Positions 55,396 through 64,000 of a DNA stretch of 64,000 bases are shown here, one piece after another. The notes beneath the pieces are model-generated. The model made no database searches. It worked only from the letters and a program-made list of their open reading frames with translations, and was not told the origin of the DNA. The DNA lies in contig JACKJT010000004.1 in assembly GCA_020637795.1 (NCBI GenBank), positions 1-64,000 of the forward strand, in the 5' to 3' direction. The position numbers and the translations under genes are program-made. This DNA is from Hoeflea sp. Lineage in GTDB: Bacteria > Pseudomonadota > Alphaproteobacteria > Rhizobiales > Rhizobiaceae. Position 1 is the first letter of the stretch, and each line of letters begins with the position of its first letter.

Positions 55396-56245
55396 TATGA
55401 TCGACCACCCGCCCCGTGCCTTTGTCATTGGCTATCCGATCCGCCATTCCAGATCCCCGCTGATCCACGGATACTGGCTTCAGCAGGCAGGCCTTCAAGG
55501 CAGCTATGATGCCATCCAGGTTGCGCCAGATGACCTTCCTTCCTTTGTCGCCGCGCTCAAGGACGGGTCGTCCGGTCTTGTCGGCGGCAATGTGACGATC
55601 CCGCACAAGGAGACCGTTCTGGCCCTGGTCGATGACGTGGACGATATCGCGCGGCAGATCGGCGCGGCCAACACGCTCTGGATCGAGGACGGACGTTTGA
55701 TGGCGACCAACACCGATTCTCACGGCTTTGCCGCCAATCTCGATGAGCATGCGCCGGGATGGGATGCGGGAAGGACTGCCGTCATTCTGGGCGCCGGCGG
55801 CGCCAGCCGCGCGGTCATCCACGCGCTTCTGTCACGGGGATTCGAGAAGGTTCACGTCGTCAACCGCACAGTGGAAAGAGCGAAAGCCCTCGTGGATTCA
55901 TTCGGCCCGCGCACCGCGGCCTCCGGCATGGCCGAGCTTTCCGGCCTTCTTCCTGCGGCCGATCTCTTCGTCAACACCACGTCCCTTGGCATGGATGGAG
56001 ACGATGTTCCCGACATCGATTTCACCGTGATGGCGGATGGTGCCCTGGTCACCGACATTGTCTACATACCGCTCGAAACACCGATCCTTGCCATGGCAAG
56101 ACGCCAGGGTTTGAAAACGGTGGACGGGCTGGGCATGTTGCTGCACCAGGCAGCGCCCGGTTTCGCCAAATGGTTCGGGCTGACACCCGAGGTGACCCCG
56201 GAACTGCGACAGCTGATCATTCAGGACATGGAGACGCATTCATGA
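55388..56245 (+). CDS. aroE: Shikimate dehydrogenase
   Basis: 285 residues. The shikimate-binding IRHSRSPLIHGYW near residue 20, NVTIPHKE with the catalytic lysine, and the NADP motif GAGGASRAVIHAL are present, along with NTTSLGMDGDD. It reduces 3-dehydroshikimate in aromatic amino acid synthesis. Start at the ATG at 55388, inside the end of maf. It overlaps coaE by ATGA. Confidence 0.95.
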   Translation: MADMIDHPPRAFVIGYPIRHSRSPLIHGYWLQQAGLQGSYDAIQVAPDDLPSFVAALKDGSSGLVGGNVTIPHKETVLALVDDVDDIARQIGAANTLWIEDGRLMATNTDSHGFAANLDEHAPGWDAGRTAVILGAGGASRAVIHALLSRGFEKVHVVNRTVERAKALVDSFGPRTAASGMAELSGLLPAADLFVNTTSLGMDGDDVPDIDFTVMADGALVTDIVYIPLETPILAMARRQGLKTVDGLGMLLHQAAPGFAKWFGLTPEVTPELRQLIIQDMETHS

Positions 56246-56841
56246 TCATAATCGGTCTGACAGGCTCGATCGGAATGGGTAAATCGACCACGTCCGACAT
56301 GTTCAAGGCGCTCGGCGTGCCGGTTATCAGCGCCGACGAGATTGTCCATGATCTCTACAGCGCCGAAGCTGCCCCGCTGATCGAGGCGGCGTTTCCGGGA
56401 ACCGCCCCCGACGGCGTGGTCAACCGGGAGATCCTGTCCGCCAGGCTGATGGCCGCGCCGCAGGAGTTCAAGCGGCTCGAAGCGATCATTCACCCGCTGG
56501 TGCGGGCGCGCGAAAAGCAGTTTGTCGATGCGGCGGTGGCCCGCGGTGAGCCCTTGGTTCTGCTCGACATTCCGCTGCTGTTTGAAACCGGGTCCACGGA
56601 TCGGGTCGATGTTGTGGTTGTCGTCAGCTGTGCGCCGGAGATCCAGCGCACACGTGTCATGGCGCGGCCGGGCATGACAGCCGAGAAATTTGAGGCGATA
56701 CTGGCAAGACAGATACCGGACGCCGAAAAACGCGCCCGCGCCGATTACGTGATCGATACCGGGCGGGGACTTGAAGCGGCCCGGTCCCAGGTCGCCGAAA
56801 TCGTAGCGGCGCTCACGCAATCCGAAAGGCAGGGTGACTGA
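56242..56841 (+). CDS. coaE: Dephospho-CoA kinase
   Basis: 199 residues. The P-loop GSIGMGKS is at 8-15, and VISADEIVHDLYS and LDIPLLFETG are typical CoaE blocks. It phosphorylates dephospho-CoA in the final step of CoA synthesis. The ATG at 56242 overlaps the aroE stop (ATGA). dnaQ follows with a 1-bp gap. Confidence 0.95.
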   Translation: MIIIGLTGSIGMGKSTTSDMFKALGVPVISADEIVHDLYSAEAAPLIEAAFPGTAPDGVVNREILSARLMAAPQEFKRLEAIIHPLVRAREKQFVDAAVARGEPLVLLDIPLLFETGSTDRVDVVVVVSCAPEIQRTRVMARPGMTAEKFEAILARQIPDAEKRARADYVIDTGRGLEAARSQVAEIVAALTQSERQGD

Positions 56842-56842
56842 C

Positions 56843-57547
56843 ATGCGCGAGATTGTCTTCGATACCGAAACAACGGGCCTCGACAATCAGGCGGACCGGA
56901 TCATCGAAATCGGTTGTATCGAGCTCGAAAACCAGTTTCCGACCGGTCGCACCCTGCATCTGTTCATCAACCCGGATGGCCGCAAGGTGCATCCCGATGC
57001 GCTTGCCGTCCACGGCATCACCGATGCATTCCTCGCTGACAAGCCGGTGTTTGCCGAAGTCGCCGAGGAAATCGCCGCGTTCTTCGAAGGCGCCCGTTAC
57101 GTTGCCCACAACGCGACCTTCGATATGGGCTTTCTCAATACCGAGTATCAAAGAGTGGGCATTCCGGTGGTCGCGCCGGAACTGGTCATCGACACGCTGT
57201 CGCTGGCCCGGCGACGTCATCCGATGGGTCCCAACAGCCTTGATGCCTTGTGCCGCCGCTACGGGATCGACAACTCGCACCGGACCAAGCACGGTGCACT
57301 GCTGGATGCCGAGCTGCTGACGGACGTCTATATCGAGATGCTCGGCGGCCGCCAGGCGGCGTTGGGATTGTCGACGAAGGACAACGCCACGGTCGAGCGG
57401 GCGGCAGATGAGGAAATCGTCGTCATTGGACAACGGCCGCGGCCGCTTGCCCCGCGCCTGAGCGAAGACGAGCTTCAGGCGCATTCGATCCTGATCGATC
57501 GCATCGGCGAAAGCGCCATATGGCACAAGGTGCCTGGCCAGGGCTGA
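56843..57547 (+). CDS. dnaQ: DNA polymerase III epsilon subunit
   Basis: 234 residues. The exonuclease motif Exo I is FDTETTGLD (residues 6-14), followed by VHGITDAFLADKP and VAHNATFDMGFLNTE, and HGALLDAELLTDVY near the end of the domain. It is the proofreading 3'-5' exonuclease. Start taken at the ATG at 56843; a GTG at 56834 would overlap coaE. It ends the coupled PSRP-maf-aroE-coaE-dnaQ run. A DNA polymerase subunit next to the origin matches the holA/parAB neighbourhood. Confidence 0.95.
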   Translation: MREIVFDTETTGLDNQADRIIEIGCIELENQFPTGRTLHLFINPDGRKVHPDALAVHGITDAFLADKPVFAEVAEEIAAFFEGARYVAHNATFDMGFLNTEYQRVGIPVVAPELVIDTLSLARRRHPMGPNSLDALCRRYGIDNSHRTKHGALLDAELLTDVYIEMLGGRQAALGLSTKDNATVERAADEEIVVIGQRPRPLAPRLSEDELQAHSILIDRIGESAIWHKVPGQG

Positions 57548-57571
57548 CAGGTTTCATCCGGTCTAAAATGC

Positions 57572-57591
57572 AAAAGCCGCCCGAAGGCGGC
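57572..57591 (-). terminator. Rho-independent terminator of secB
   Basis: GCCGCC (57576-57581) pairs with GGCGGC (57586-57591); on the minus strand it is followed by TTTTGC. It lies between the convergent dnaQ and secB genes and is 50 bp after the secB stop. Confidence 0.7.
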
Positions 57592-57641
57592 AATCACAGC
57601 AAAAAGCGATGGTCCTGAACGCGGGGTCCTGAACCCGGGCC

Positions 57642-58154
57642 TCAGTTGGTCTTGTTGGCAACCTGGGCTTTGGTGTTTTCTTCCGCCATGCGCTGCTGGA
57701 ACATCTGCGCAAAATCGATCGGATCGATAAGAAGCGGCGGGAAACCGCCGTTGCGGGTTGCGTCGGCGACGATCTGGCGAGCGAATGGAAACAGCATCCG
57801 CGGGCATTCGATGAACAGCAGCGGCAGCATGTGTTCCTGCGGGAAGTTGGCGACCCGGAACACGCCGCCATAGGTCAGCTCGACATTGAACAGCACTGTG
57901 GTGCCGGTCTTGGCCTCGGCATTCATCGTCAACACGACATCGAATTCGGTCTCGCTCAGCGGATTGGCGTTGACGTTCACATTGATGTTGATGTCGGGCG
58001 CTTTCTCGCGCGGTCCGAGCGACTTCGGCGCGCCCGGATTCTCGAAGGACAGGTCCTTGATGTACTGGGCCAGGATGTTCAGGGTCGGGGCCTGACCATT
58101 TCCCTGCGCTTCCGTTGCTGCTGCGCCGCCTTTGCCGGTAGTATCTTTTGCCAT
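57642..58154 (-). CDS. secB: Protein-export chaperone SecB
   Basis: 170 residues. The SecB fold is recognised from LNILAQYIKDLSFENPGAPK at the N-terminus, GVFRVANFPQEHMLPLLFIE and CPRMLFPFARQIVADATRNG. It keeps precursor proteins unfolded and hands them to SecA. The N-terminus is Ala/Gly-rich. It is upstream of nothing else on its strand; fxsA follows 81 bp further upstream as a separate transcript. Confidence 0.95.
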   Translation of the reverse strand: MAKDTTGKGGAAATEAQGNGQAPTLNILAQYIKDLSFENPGAPKSLGPREKAPDININVNVNANPLSETEFDVVLTMNAEAKTGTTVLFNVELTYGGVFRVANFPQEHMLPLLFIECPRMLFPFARQIVADATRNGGFPPLLIDPIDFAQMFQQRMAEENTKAQVANKTN

Positions 58155-58235
58155 CTGGCTCTTCCCTGTTGTTCATCCGCGAATGCGGTCATCCGGTAAA
58201 TTGTTCGGACTTGGGCTAGCATTTCGGGATCGGGC

Positions 58236-58772
58236 TTACAACCCGTTTGAGCCGCTGCTGTCCGGCTTGCCGGGCCTGGACAGACGATCGGTCTCCTCGG
58301 ACCAGGGAGACGACGGGTCCGGGTTGCGCCGGTATTCGTCCTCATCGAGATCCACTACCCCGTCGGCGGCGCCGGGTCTCCGCGTGGTGCTGGCAAAACC
58401 GCTCGACATGGTCTCAACGACGATCCGGTCCTTTACCGAGCGCCAGACAAGGTCGCGAATGGCCGGAATGAAAAGCAGGAATCCAAGCGTATCGGTCACG
58501 AATCCGGGCGTCAGCAACAGCACGCCGGCAACCAGGATCATCACGCCATGCACCAGTTCGCGGCCGGGCACGCGGTTGGCGCGCAGTTCGGTATTGATCC
58601 GGTTAAACAAACCCACGCCCTGCCATCTGAGCAGGAAGCTGCCGATGATGGCCGTCAGCAGCACCATGCCCAGCGTCGCCCAGACCCCGATCTGGCCGCC
58701 GATGACAACAAAAGCCGCAATCTCGGCCAGTGGCACCACGAGCAGCAGAAACGGGATCAGGGAAAAGCGCAT
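58236..58772 (-). CDS. fxsA: FxsA family membrane protein
   Basis: 178 residues. Three to four hydrophobic segments within the first ~125 residues: FSLIPFLLLVVPLAEIAAFV, LGMVLLTAIIGSFLLRWQG and LVHGVMILVAGVLLLTPGFV. The last is the family signature (LLLTPGFVTDTLGF). The C-terminal ~50 residues are polar and acidic. FxsA was named for suppressing F-exclusion of phage T7; the cellular role is unclear. Confidence 0.9.
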   Translation of the reverse strand: MRFSLIPFLLLVVPLAEIAAFVVIGGQIGVWATLGMVLLTAIIGSFLLRWQGVGLFNRINTELRANRVPGRELVHGVMILVAGVLLLTPGFVTDTLGFLLFIPAIRDLVWRSVKDRIVVETMSSGFASTTRRPGAADGVVDLDEDEYRRNPDPSSPWSEETDRLSRPGKPDSSGSNGL

Positions 58773-58904
58773 GAGGAATTATCCGACGTCGGGACCGGCC
58801 TGTTTGTTGGGCCGATGACAAATAGAATGGTCTGACCCTTTGATTGATGGGCTCGGGGGGATTATATGCATCCTGATTGATGATGTAACCGAAAGAAGGC
58901 GGGA

Positions 58905-59603
58905 ATGGGTTCCTTTGATTTTGTGACGTTCTTCTTTTTTGTGGCGGCGGTGATCATATTCATCCAGCTGCGGTCGGTGCTTGGCAAGCGCACCGGACAC
59001 GAACGCCCGCCGCAGGACCAAATGGCCCGCCGCGATCAGGCGCCCGAAGGGCTGGATGATCCCAAGGTGGTGACATTGCCGCGTCGCGGCCGGGAGAATC
59101 AGGAGCCGGATACATTTGCCGCCGTCGACGCCTATGCGGAACCGGGCACGGAACTCAACAAGGGTCTGCGCGACGTGGTGACCGCCGATCCGTCCTTCGC
59201 TCCCAACGAATTTGTCGGTGGCGCCAGTACGGCCTACGAGATGATCGTCTCGGCCTATGCGGAAGGTGACCGCAAGACCTTGAAGGGCCTGTTGTCGCGC
59301 GAGGTCTTTGACGGCTTCGTCGCTGCGATCGAAGAGCGCGAAGCAAGGGGCGAAACCGTCCGCTCCAATTTTGTCGGCATCGAGAAGGCCTCGATCATTC
59401 AGGCCGAGATGAAGGGCACGGAAGCCAACATCACCGTCCGGATCATCAGCCAGCTGATATCGGCCACCCTCGACAAGGACGGACAGGTGATCGAGGGCGA
59501 TCTCGCCGAGGTGACCGATGTCAATGATGTCTGGACCTTTGCCCGCGACACCCGTTCGCGTGATCCCAACTGGCGTCTGATCGCGACGGAAGCCGATCAG
59601 TAA
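58905..59603 (+). CDS. Tim44-like domain protein
   Basis: 232 residues. One N-terminal membrane helix (about 5-25, FDFVTFFFFVAAVIIFIQL), a short charged linker, then a Tim44-like domain (about 95-230) with FVGGASTAYEMIVSAYAEGD and ISQLISATLDKDG. Mitochondrial Tim44 tethers Hsp70 to the translocon; bacterial members (TimA in Caulobacter) have been proposed to act at the inner membrane. The stop TAA shares one base with the mltA ATG (TAATG). It is first in a coupled four-gene operon. Confidence 0.88.
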   Translation: MGSFDFVTFFFFVAAVIIFIQLRSVLGKRTGHERPPQDQMARRDQAPEGLDDPKVVTLPRRGRENQEPDTFAAVDAYAEPGTELNKGLRDVVTADPSFAPNEFVGGASTAYEMIVSAYAEGDRKTLKGLLSREVFDGFVAAIEEREARGETVRSNFVGIEKASIIQAEMKGTEANITVRIISQLISATLDKDGQVIEGDLAEVTDVNDVWTFARDTRSRDPNWRLIATEADQ

Positions 59604-60736
59604 TGGATCTGTCGCTTGACCGGGAAGACTTCTCGACCCTTCCCGGTTGGGCGGAAGACAGGCCGGCGGCGGCTTTTGCCGCCTTTCGCCGCTCGGCGCT
59701 TCATGCCACGCAAACCAGACCCTATCGCACCGGATCTCTCGGTCTCGGCGCTGCCGATTTCGAACCTGCCTATGCCGCCGCACTGGCCGTATCCGAATCT
59801 GAATCCGGCTATCCATCGGATGTCGAAGCCCGTTGCTTCTTTGAAACCTGGTTCCGTCCGGTGGAGGTCAGGCAGGACGGCGGGAGCGGATTGGTCACCG
59901 GTTATTATGAGCCGGAAGTCTCTGTCAGCGAGAAGCCGGAATCCGGCTATCGATTTCCGTTCCTGCGTAAACCGGAGAACCTGATCAAGGTTCCGGATCC
60001 GGATAATCCGCCCGGCGGGATCCCGGCGGGCTTTGCGTTCATGCTCGCCGGTGCAGACGCGATGACATTGTGTCCGGACCGCCAGGCCATCGAATCCGGC
60101 GCCTTTGACGGCCTCGGCCTGGAGATCGCCTGGGCAAGCTCCCGCGCCGACGTGTTTTTTGCCCATGTCCAGGGCTGTGCCCGGCTCTGCTTCCCCGATG
60201 GTCGAGTGGAACGGATCACCTATGCCGCCAAGAGCGGTCATCCCTTCACCGGCATTGGTGGTCTGCTGGTCAAGCGCGACGAGATTTCACCCAATCTGGT
60301 CTCAATGGCCGCGATCCGGGACTGGCTCGCAGCCAATCCGCAGCGGGCCGACAGGCTGATGTGGGAGAACCGGTCCTTCATCTTCTTCGAGAAAGCGGCT
60401 GTCGAAAACGATTATCTGGGTCCTGTTGCAGCTGCCAAGGTCCCGCTCGAGCCCGGCCGGTCTCTTGCTGTCGATCGCCATGTTCATACCTTCGGGACGC
60501 CAATCTTCGTGTCAGCGCCCGGCCTGCAGGACTTCGATGAACCGCGACCGTTTGCCCGGCTGATGATTGCCCAGGATACCGGCACCGCCATAGTCGGGCC
60601 GGCCCGTGGTGACCTGTTTGCCGGATGTGGATTCGCAGCCGGCGAAAAGGCCGGCTCGATCAAGGAGCCTGCCCGCTTTGTCATTCTTGCTCCGGCTGGA
60701 TCGGAAATCGCGCGGCGGGCCGGTCATGAGCAGTGA
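59603..60736 (+). CDS. mltA: Membrane-bound lytic transglycosylase MltA
   Basis: 377 residues. MltA-type beta-barrel domain with VTGYYEPEVSVSEKPESG in the middle, and the 3D (three aspartate) domain at the end (MIAQDTGTAIVGPARGDLF). It cleaves peptidoglycan glycans with 1,6-anhydro product. There is no obvious signal peptide or lipobox at the predicted ATG (59603), unlike E. coli MltA; the protein starts directly with acidic residues, which may be a genuine feature or mean that export uses another route. Overlaps both neighbours. Confidence 0.92.
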   Translation: MDLSLDREDFSTLPGWAEDRPAAAFAAFRRSALHATQTRPYRTGSLGLGAADFEPAYAAALAVSESESGYPSDVEARCFFETWFRPVEVRQDGGSGLVTGYYEPEVSVSEKPESGYRFPFLRKPENLIKVPDPDNPPGGIPAGFAFMLAGADAMTLCPDRQAIESGAFDGLGLEIAWASSRADVFFAHVQGCARLCFPDGRVERITYAAKSGHPFTGIGGLLVKRDEISPNLVSMAAIRDWLAANPQRADRLMWENRSFIFFEKAAVENDYLGPVAAAKVPLEPGRSLAVDRHVHTFGTPIFVSAPGLQDFDEPRPFARLMIAQDTGTAIVGPARGDLFAGCGFAAGEKAGSIKEPARFVILAPAGSEIARRAGHEQ

Positions 60737-61277
60737 CAAGCCGAGATTGAGCCACGAAGACCGCATCATCTGGGCCAGGATCGCGCGCACCGTCGAGGCC
60801 TTTCCGGGAAAGGAAATTCCCGAAGACGACTGGTTCGCGGTCGAGCCGCCGGTCCAGGTGCCGCCGGCGCCTCCCGAACGGCCGGCAAGAACCCAGCAGT
60901 CGTCACCCGGACCGAACGCACCATCCCGGAAACAGCCGCACCCGATCGAAAAGCCGGTCATCCGCAAGCTGGCGCGTGGCCGGCTGCCGATAGATGGCCG
61001 CATCGACCTGCACGGGCTGACCCAGAGCGAGGCACACAATCTGTTGTTCGGGTTCCTGGCGCGTGCCCACGAACGTGGCCTCAGGCATGTCCTGGTCATA
61101 ACCGGAAAAGGCGCGTCGCTTGGCAGCGAGGGCGCCCTCAAGCGGGCCGTTCCCGTCTGGCTGGGCAAGCCCGAATTCCGGTTCCTGATATCGGGATACG
61201 AGGACGCCGCCCGTGGCCATGGCGGCGAAGGTGCGTTGTACATCCGCTTGCGCCGGGAGAAGGGAAATCCGCGATGA
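60726..61277 (+). CDS. Smr/MutS2-like domain protein
   Basis: 183 residues. The first ~80 are charged and proline-rich; the Smr domain (about 93-180) has IDLHGLTQSEAHNLL and VLVITGKGASLGS, followed by a GALKRAVPVWL segment. Smr domains are nucleases acting on DNA or RNA (mRNA cleavage, ribosome rescue). ATG at 60726 is within the end of mltA; the stop overlaps the XRE gene by ATGA. The nuclease role is inferred from family. Confidence 0.88.
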   Translation: MSSDKPRLSHEDRIIWARIARTVEAFPGKEIPEDDWFAVEPPVQVPPAPPERPARTQQSSPGPNAPSRKQPHPIEKPVIRKLARGRLPIDGRIDLHGLTQSEAHNLLFGFLARAHERGLRHVLVITGKGASLGSEGALKRAVPVWLGKPEFRFLISGYEDAARGHGGEGALYIRLRREKGNPR

Positions 61278-61693
61278 CCCCGTTTGGCGAGGCGATCAGG
61301 CGATTGCGCGCCGAGCGTGGCATAACCCAGCGGCAGATGGCCAGCGCCCTCGGTGTCTCGCCGGCCTATTTGTCCGCGCTTGAGCACGGAAACCGCTCGG
61401 AACCAAGCTGGGAATTCGTCCAGCGGGTCATCGGCTATTTCAACATCATCTGGGATGAGGCCGAGGAGTTGCAGATGCTCGCCGGCCTGTCCCGGCCGAA
61501 AGTCGTCATCAACACGTCCGGCCTTACGCCGAAGGCCACCGAAGTTGCCAACAAGCTGGCCACGGCAATCGGTCGCCTCGATGCCCCGACGCTGCAAGAG
61601 ATTGAAGCATTGATCGATCGCGGCAATTTTTCCGGGGAGAGCGGACAGCATCCGCGCACAGCGCAAGCGCCGAAAGATCGCTCACGCCGGTAG
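61274..61693 (+). CDS. XRE family transcriptional regulator
   Basis: 139 residues. Helix-turn-helix at about 10-60: LRAERGITQRQMASALGVS and PAYLSALEHGNRS, followed by EFVQRVIGYFNIIWDEAEEL. Cro/CI-type DNA binding. The C-terminal half is helical without a named domain. It is the last gene of the Tim44-mltA-smr-XRE run, with ATGA coupling to the Smr gene. It may regulate this operon or unrelated targets. Confidence 0.85.
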   Translation: MTPFGEAIRRLRAERGITQRQMASALGVSPAYLSALEHGNRSEPSWEFVQRVIGYFNIIWDEAEELQMLAGLSRPKVVINTSGLTPKATEVANKLATAIGRLDAPTLQEIEALIDRGNFSGESGQHPRTAQAPKDRSRR

Positions 61694-61787
61694 ACCGGTC
61701 CCTTGAGAAAAGGGAAACCGGCCGGGATCTTGCTTGCTTTCACCCAGCTCCGAACGCGAAACCGGTGCTCCTTTTCCCTGGAGGTGC

Positions 61788-62777
61788 CTAGCGCTCTATG
61801 ATCTCGCGCAGCTCGTCTTCATGCTGGTTGACCAGCCAGCCATAGTAATTTTCGGTCGGAGGCTTCGGTTTCAGGCCGCGCTTCTTCCGCTTTTCGTTCT
61901 CCGCGCCCAGTGCCTCGGCCCGGCGCAGGCTGTTGCCGACATTGTACAAGGTCGCTGTCAGCCCGGGATTTCCGGAAATGTCGAATCCGGCCAGGTCCCG
62001 GTAGTTCTCGATCGATTCGGCAATCGATGCGGCCATGTAGGCGAGCGTCGAATCGGGCTCCATGATCGCCTTGTAGACTTCGGCGGCATTGCCGGCATCG
62101 AGTTTTCTCAGCCTCGAAACCTTGTTGACGCGATCCGTGTGCATCAGGGCCGTCAGCGGGTTGAGCTGGCCCAGCCCGAATGTCTGCCCGGCATAGAATG
62201 GCTGGAAGAACACCGCGCCGAACCGGTCGTCCGGGAAGGAGTCGCCGGATACTTTCTTGCCGCGAAAGGTCTTTTCCCAGACTTCCTCGCGGCAGGTCCA
62301 CAGCTCGGCCGAGCCCGAATCTTCCTTGCAGTCCTCGAACTCGGGACGCTTGACGAAATCGAGAACGCTTTCGCCATCATACTCGAAGCGAAACCTTTCT
62401 CCGGCATAGGAGATGGCCTTGACGTAATAGGTTTGAAGCCGGTCATAGGCATCGACATTGTAGGTGTGCTCGCCGACCAGCGCCCCGACGATGTGGATCG
62501 GGTCGATCTTGTACGCCTTCGAAACCGACCGGATTTTCCGGCGGAGCTTGGCGTCGTCGGCGATCAGATCGCGGATCTTTTCGTATTTCGCATCGAACGT
62601 CGACTTGGTCGCCTCGGTGCGGCGCTTGGATGCACCCGGTATGTCGGGCTGGCGGGCGTTGCGGTTGCCCTTGGGAACCGGTTCGGCCGAGTAGGTCGGC
62701 GGCACGGCGGCAAAGCTCATGGTGAATGCGACCGCGATCGCTATCACGGCGTTGAACTTTGAGCTGGGCACGATCAT
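61788..62777 (-). CDS. DUF1402 family protein, exported
   Basis: 329 residues from the ATG at 62777 (preceded by GGAGAGGAAG), with a signal peptide ending near YSAEP. The mature part is largely helical (YEKIRDLIADDAKLRRKIR, VGALVGEHTYNVDAYDRLQ, FFQPFYAGQTFGLGQLNPL). DUF1402 proteins are known chiefly from Rhizobiales and have no established function; the ExxY-N and Q-P-x-x-A-G-Q-T-F-G-L-G-Q patterns hint at lysozyme-like transglycosylase folds. I only note that resemblance. Confidence 0.8.
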   Translation of the reverse strand: MIVPSSKFNAVIAIAVAFTMSFAAVPPTYSAEPVPKGNRNARQPDIPGASKRRTEATKSTFDAKYEKIRDLIADDAKLRRKIRSVSKAYKIDPIHIVGALVGEHTYNVDAYDRLQTYYVKAISYAGERFRFEYDGESVLDFVKRPEFEDCKEDSGSAELWTCREEVWEKTFRGKKVSGDSFPDDRFGAVFFQPFYAGQTFGLGQLNPLTALMHTDRVNKVSRLRKLDAGNAAEVYKAIMEPDSTLAYMAASIAESIENYRDLAGFDISGNPGLTATLYNVGNSLRRAEALGAENEKRKKRGLKPKPPTENYYGWLVNQHEDELREIIER

Positions 62778-62864
62778 CTTCCTCTCCACCACGTAAACAG
62801 ATCTACGACCTGACACAGGTCACGGATCACGTCTTGCTTGCGAAGCGCCTCGAGGAATCGCGGA

Positions 62865-64000
62865 TCAGAGAATAAAACGCGACAGGTCTGTATTCTGCGC
62901 TAGGTCGCCAACGTGTTCCCGGACATAGTCTGAATCAATCGTGATTGTCGAGCCCGGCTGATCTGGAGCAGTGAAAGAAATCTCGTCGAGAACCCGCTCC
63001 ATGACTGTCTGCAAACGCCGCGCGCCGATGTTCTCGATGCTCGAATTCAGGTGCACGGCGACTTCAGCCAGGGCGTCGATGGCATCCTCGGTGAATTCCA
63101 GTGTCAGGTCTTCGGTAGCCATCAAAGCCACATACTGCTTGATCAAACTGGCTTCGGTCTCAGTCAGGATCCGGCGGAAATCATCCTTGCCGAGCGCCCT
63201 GAGCTCGACCCGGATCGGCAGGCGGCCCTGCAGCTCCGGCAGCAGATCGGACGGCTTGGAGACGTGGAACGCACCCGATGCGATAAACAAAATGTGATCG
63301 GTCTTCACCGGCCCGTACTTTGTCGCCACCGTCGTGCCTTCCACCAGCGGCAACAGGTCGCGCTGCACGCCCTCGCGGGAAACGCCCGCGCCCATTCCGC
63401 CTTCACGGGATGCGATCTTGTCGATTTCGTCGATGAAGACGATGCCGTCATCCTGGGCCGATTTCAGTGCTTCCTGATGGATCTGTTCCATGTCGAGCAG
63501 CTTGTCGGACTCGTCATTGAGCAGCGAATCATGCGATTCGCGTACCGTTGTCTTGATCTTGCGTGTCCGTCCGCCCATCGCCTTGCCGAACAGGTCGCCA
63601 AGATTGAGAACGCCGACATTGGCGCCCTGCATGCCCGGAAGTTCGAATTGCGGCATGCCGGATGAGCTGTCGGCCACCTCGATCTCGATTTCCTTGTCGT
63701 CGAGCAGACCGTCGCGCAGCTTCTTGCGGAAGGAGTCCCGGGTCGCAGGCGAGGCGGTGCTGCCCACCAGTGCGTCGAGCACCCTTTCTTCGGCGTTCAG
63801 TTTGGCCTTCGCCTGCACTTCCATGCGCTTGCGCTCGCGCACCAGCGTGATGCCGACTTCCACCAGATCGCGGATGATCTGCTCGACATCGCGGCCGACA
63901 TAGCCAACCTCGGTGAACTTGGTTGCCTCCACCTTGACGAACGGTGCGCCCGCCAGCTTCGCCAGCCGACGCGAAATCTCCGTCTTGCCGACGCCGGTCG
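62865..64000 (-). CDS. hslU: ATP-dependent protease ATPase subunit HslU (N-terminus cut by window)
   Basis: About 378 codons, from the Walker A region (TGVGKTEISRRLAKLAGAP) to the stop at 62865. The start and the beginning of the N-terminal domain are outside the window. TKFTEVGYVGRDVEQIIRDL, Walker B IVFIDEIDKIASREGG, and the C-terminal DYVREHVGDLAQNTDLSRFIL are characteristic; ClpX-type proteins lack the latter. HslU unfolds substrates for the HslV peptidase, whose gene is expected upstream, beyond the right edge. Confidence 0.96.
   Translation of the reverse strand, partial: TGVGKTEISRRLAKLAGAPFVKVEATKFTEVGYVGRDVEQIIRDLVEVGITLVRERKRMEVQAKAKLNAEERVLDALVGSTASPATRDSFRKKLRDGLLDDKEIEIEVADSSSGMPQFELPGMQGANVGVLNLGDLFGKAMGGRTRKIKTTVRESHDSLLNDESDKLLDMEQIHQEALKSAQDDGIVFIDEIDKIASREGGMGAGVSREGVQRDLLPLVEGTTVATKYGPVKTDHILFIASGAFHVSKPSDLLPELQGRLPIRVELRALGKDDFRRILTETEASLIKQYVALMATEDLTLEFTEDAIDALAEVAVHLNSSIENIGARRLQTVMERVLDEISFTAPDQPGSTITIDSDYVREHVGDLAQNTDLSRFIL

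Noticed and set aside
61694..61730. Possible terminator after the XRE gene (CCGGTCCCTT / AAGGG..ACCGG)
   Set aside because: The stem is interrupted and no T-run follows; it is too weak to call.

Overview
The window is GC-rich, densely coded alphaproteobacterial chromosome. Gene content and order (hemE, a PEP-synthase-type regulator, maf, aroE, coaE, dnaQ and secB on one side; parB, parA, rsmG, mnmG, mnmE, rho, hemJ and hemE on the other) point to Rhizobiales/Hyphomicrobiales. A Rhizobiaceae or Hoeflea-like organism is plausible, but the genus is an inference. I see no insertion sequence, prophage, CRISPR array or rRNA. The only RNA gene I can support is one tRNA-Gly(GCC).

Layout. 1-2.4 kb: protein quality control and translation fidelity (Trm112-like, LON-domain, thioredoxin-TPR, prolyl-tRNA editing). 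2.7-6.5 kb: tRNA-Gly, a two-helix K+ channel, a small zincin, and a translationally coupled trio (CitE-like lyase, DUF1737 protein, M20 amidohydrolase). 6.6-14.2 kb: leucine and aspartate-family biosynthesis (leuD, leuB, asd), interrupted by an acyl carrier protein/ketosynthase pair that resembles NodF/NodE, an M23 peptidase, an Lrp regulator and a PhzF isomerase. 14.2-19 kb: lytic transglycosylase, carbonic anhydrase, a pyridoxal kinase cluster and an AhpD-like protein. 19-31.8 kb: giant NAD-glutamate dehydrogenase, an MFS transporter, purH, a MITE-like repeat, a heparinase II/III protein, rsmB and htpX. 31.9-40.5 kb: an SDH assembly factor, a nuclease, a tiny ORF with a full-length Shine-Dalgarno, acetyl- and propionyl-CoA synthetases, TrcR, an SDR and a YggS protein. 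40.5-44.7 kb: leuS-lptE-holA.

44.7-57.5 kb is the replication and segregation hub. parAB lies beside one perfect and several near-perfect parS palindromes (47057-51916). The hemE/PSRP intergenic region (53565-53941) is the candidate chromosomal oriC. Genes on both sides point away from it, as expected for two replichores. 57.6-64 kb: secB, fxsA, a coupled Tim44-like/mltA/Smr/XRE operon, a DUF1402 protein and the 3' part of hslU.

Most notable: the oriC with its parS cluster; the NodFE-like pair outside any nodulation context; a 21-codon ORF whose Shine-Dalgarno pairs with about 13 nt of the 16S tail; a ~300-bp terminal-inverted-repeat element upstream of purH; and an uncharacterised basic 44-residue ORF divergent from leuS.
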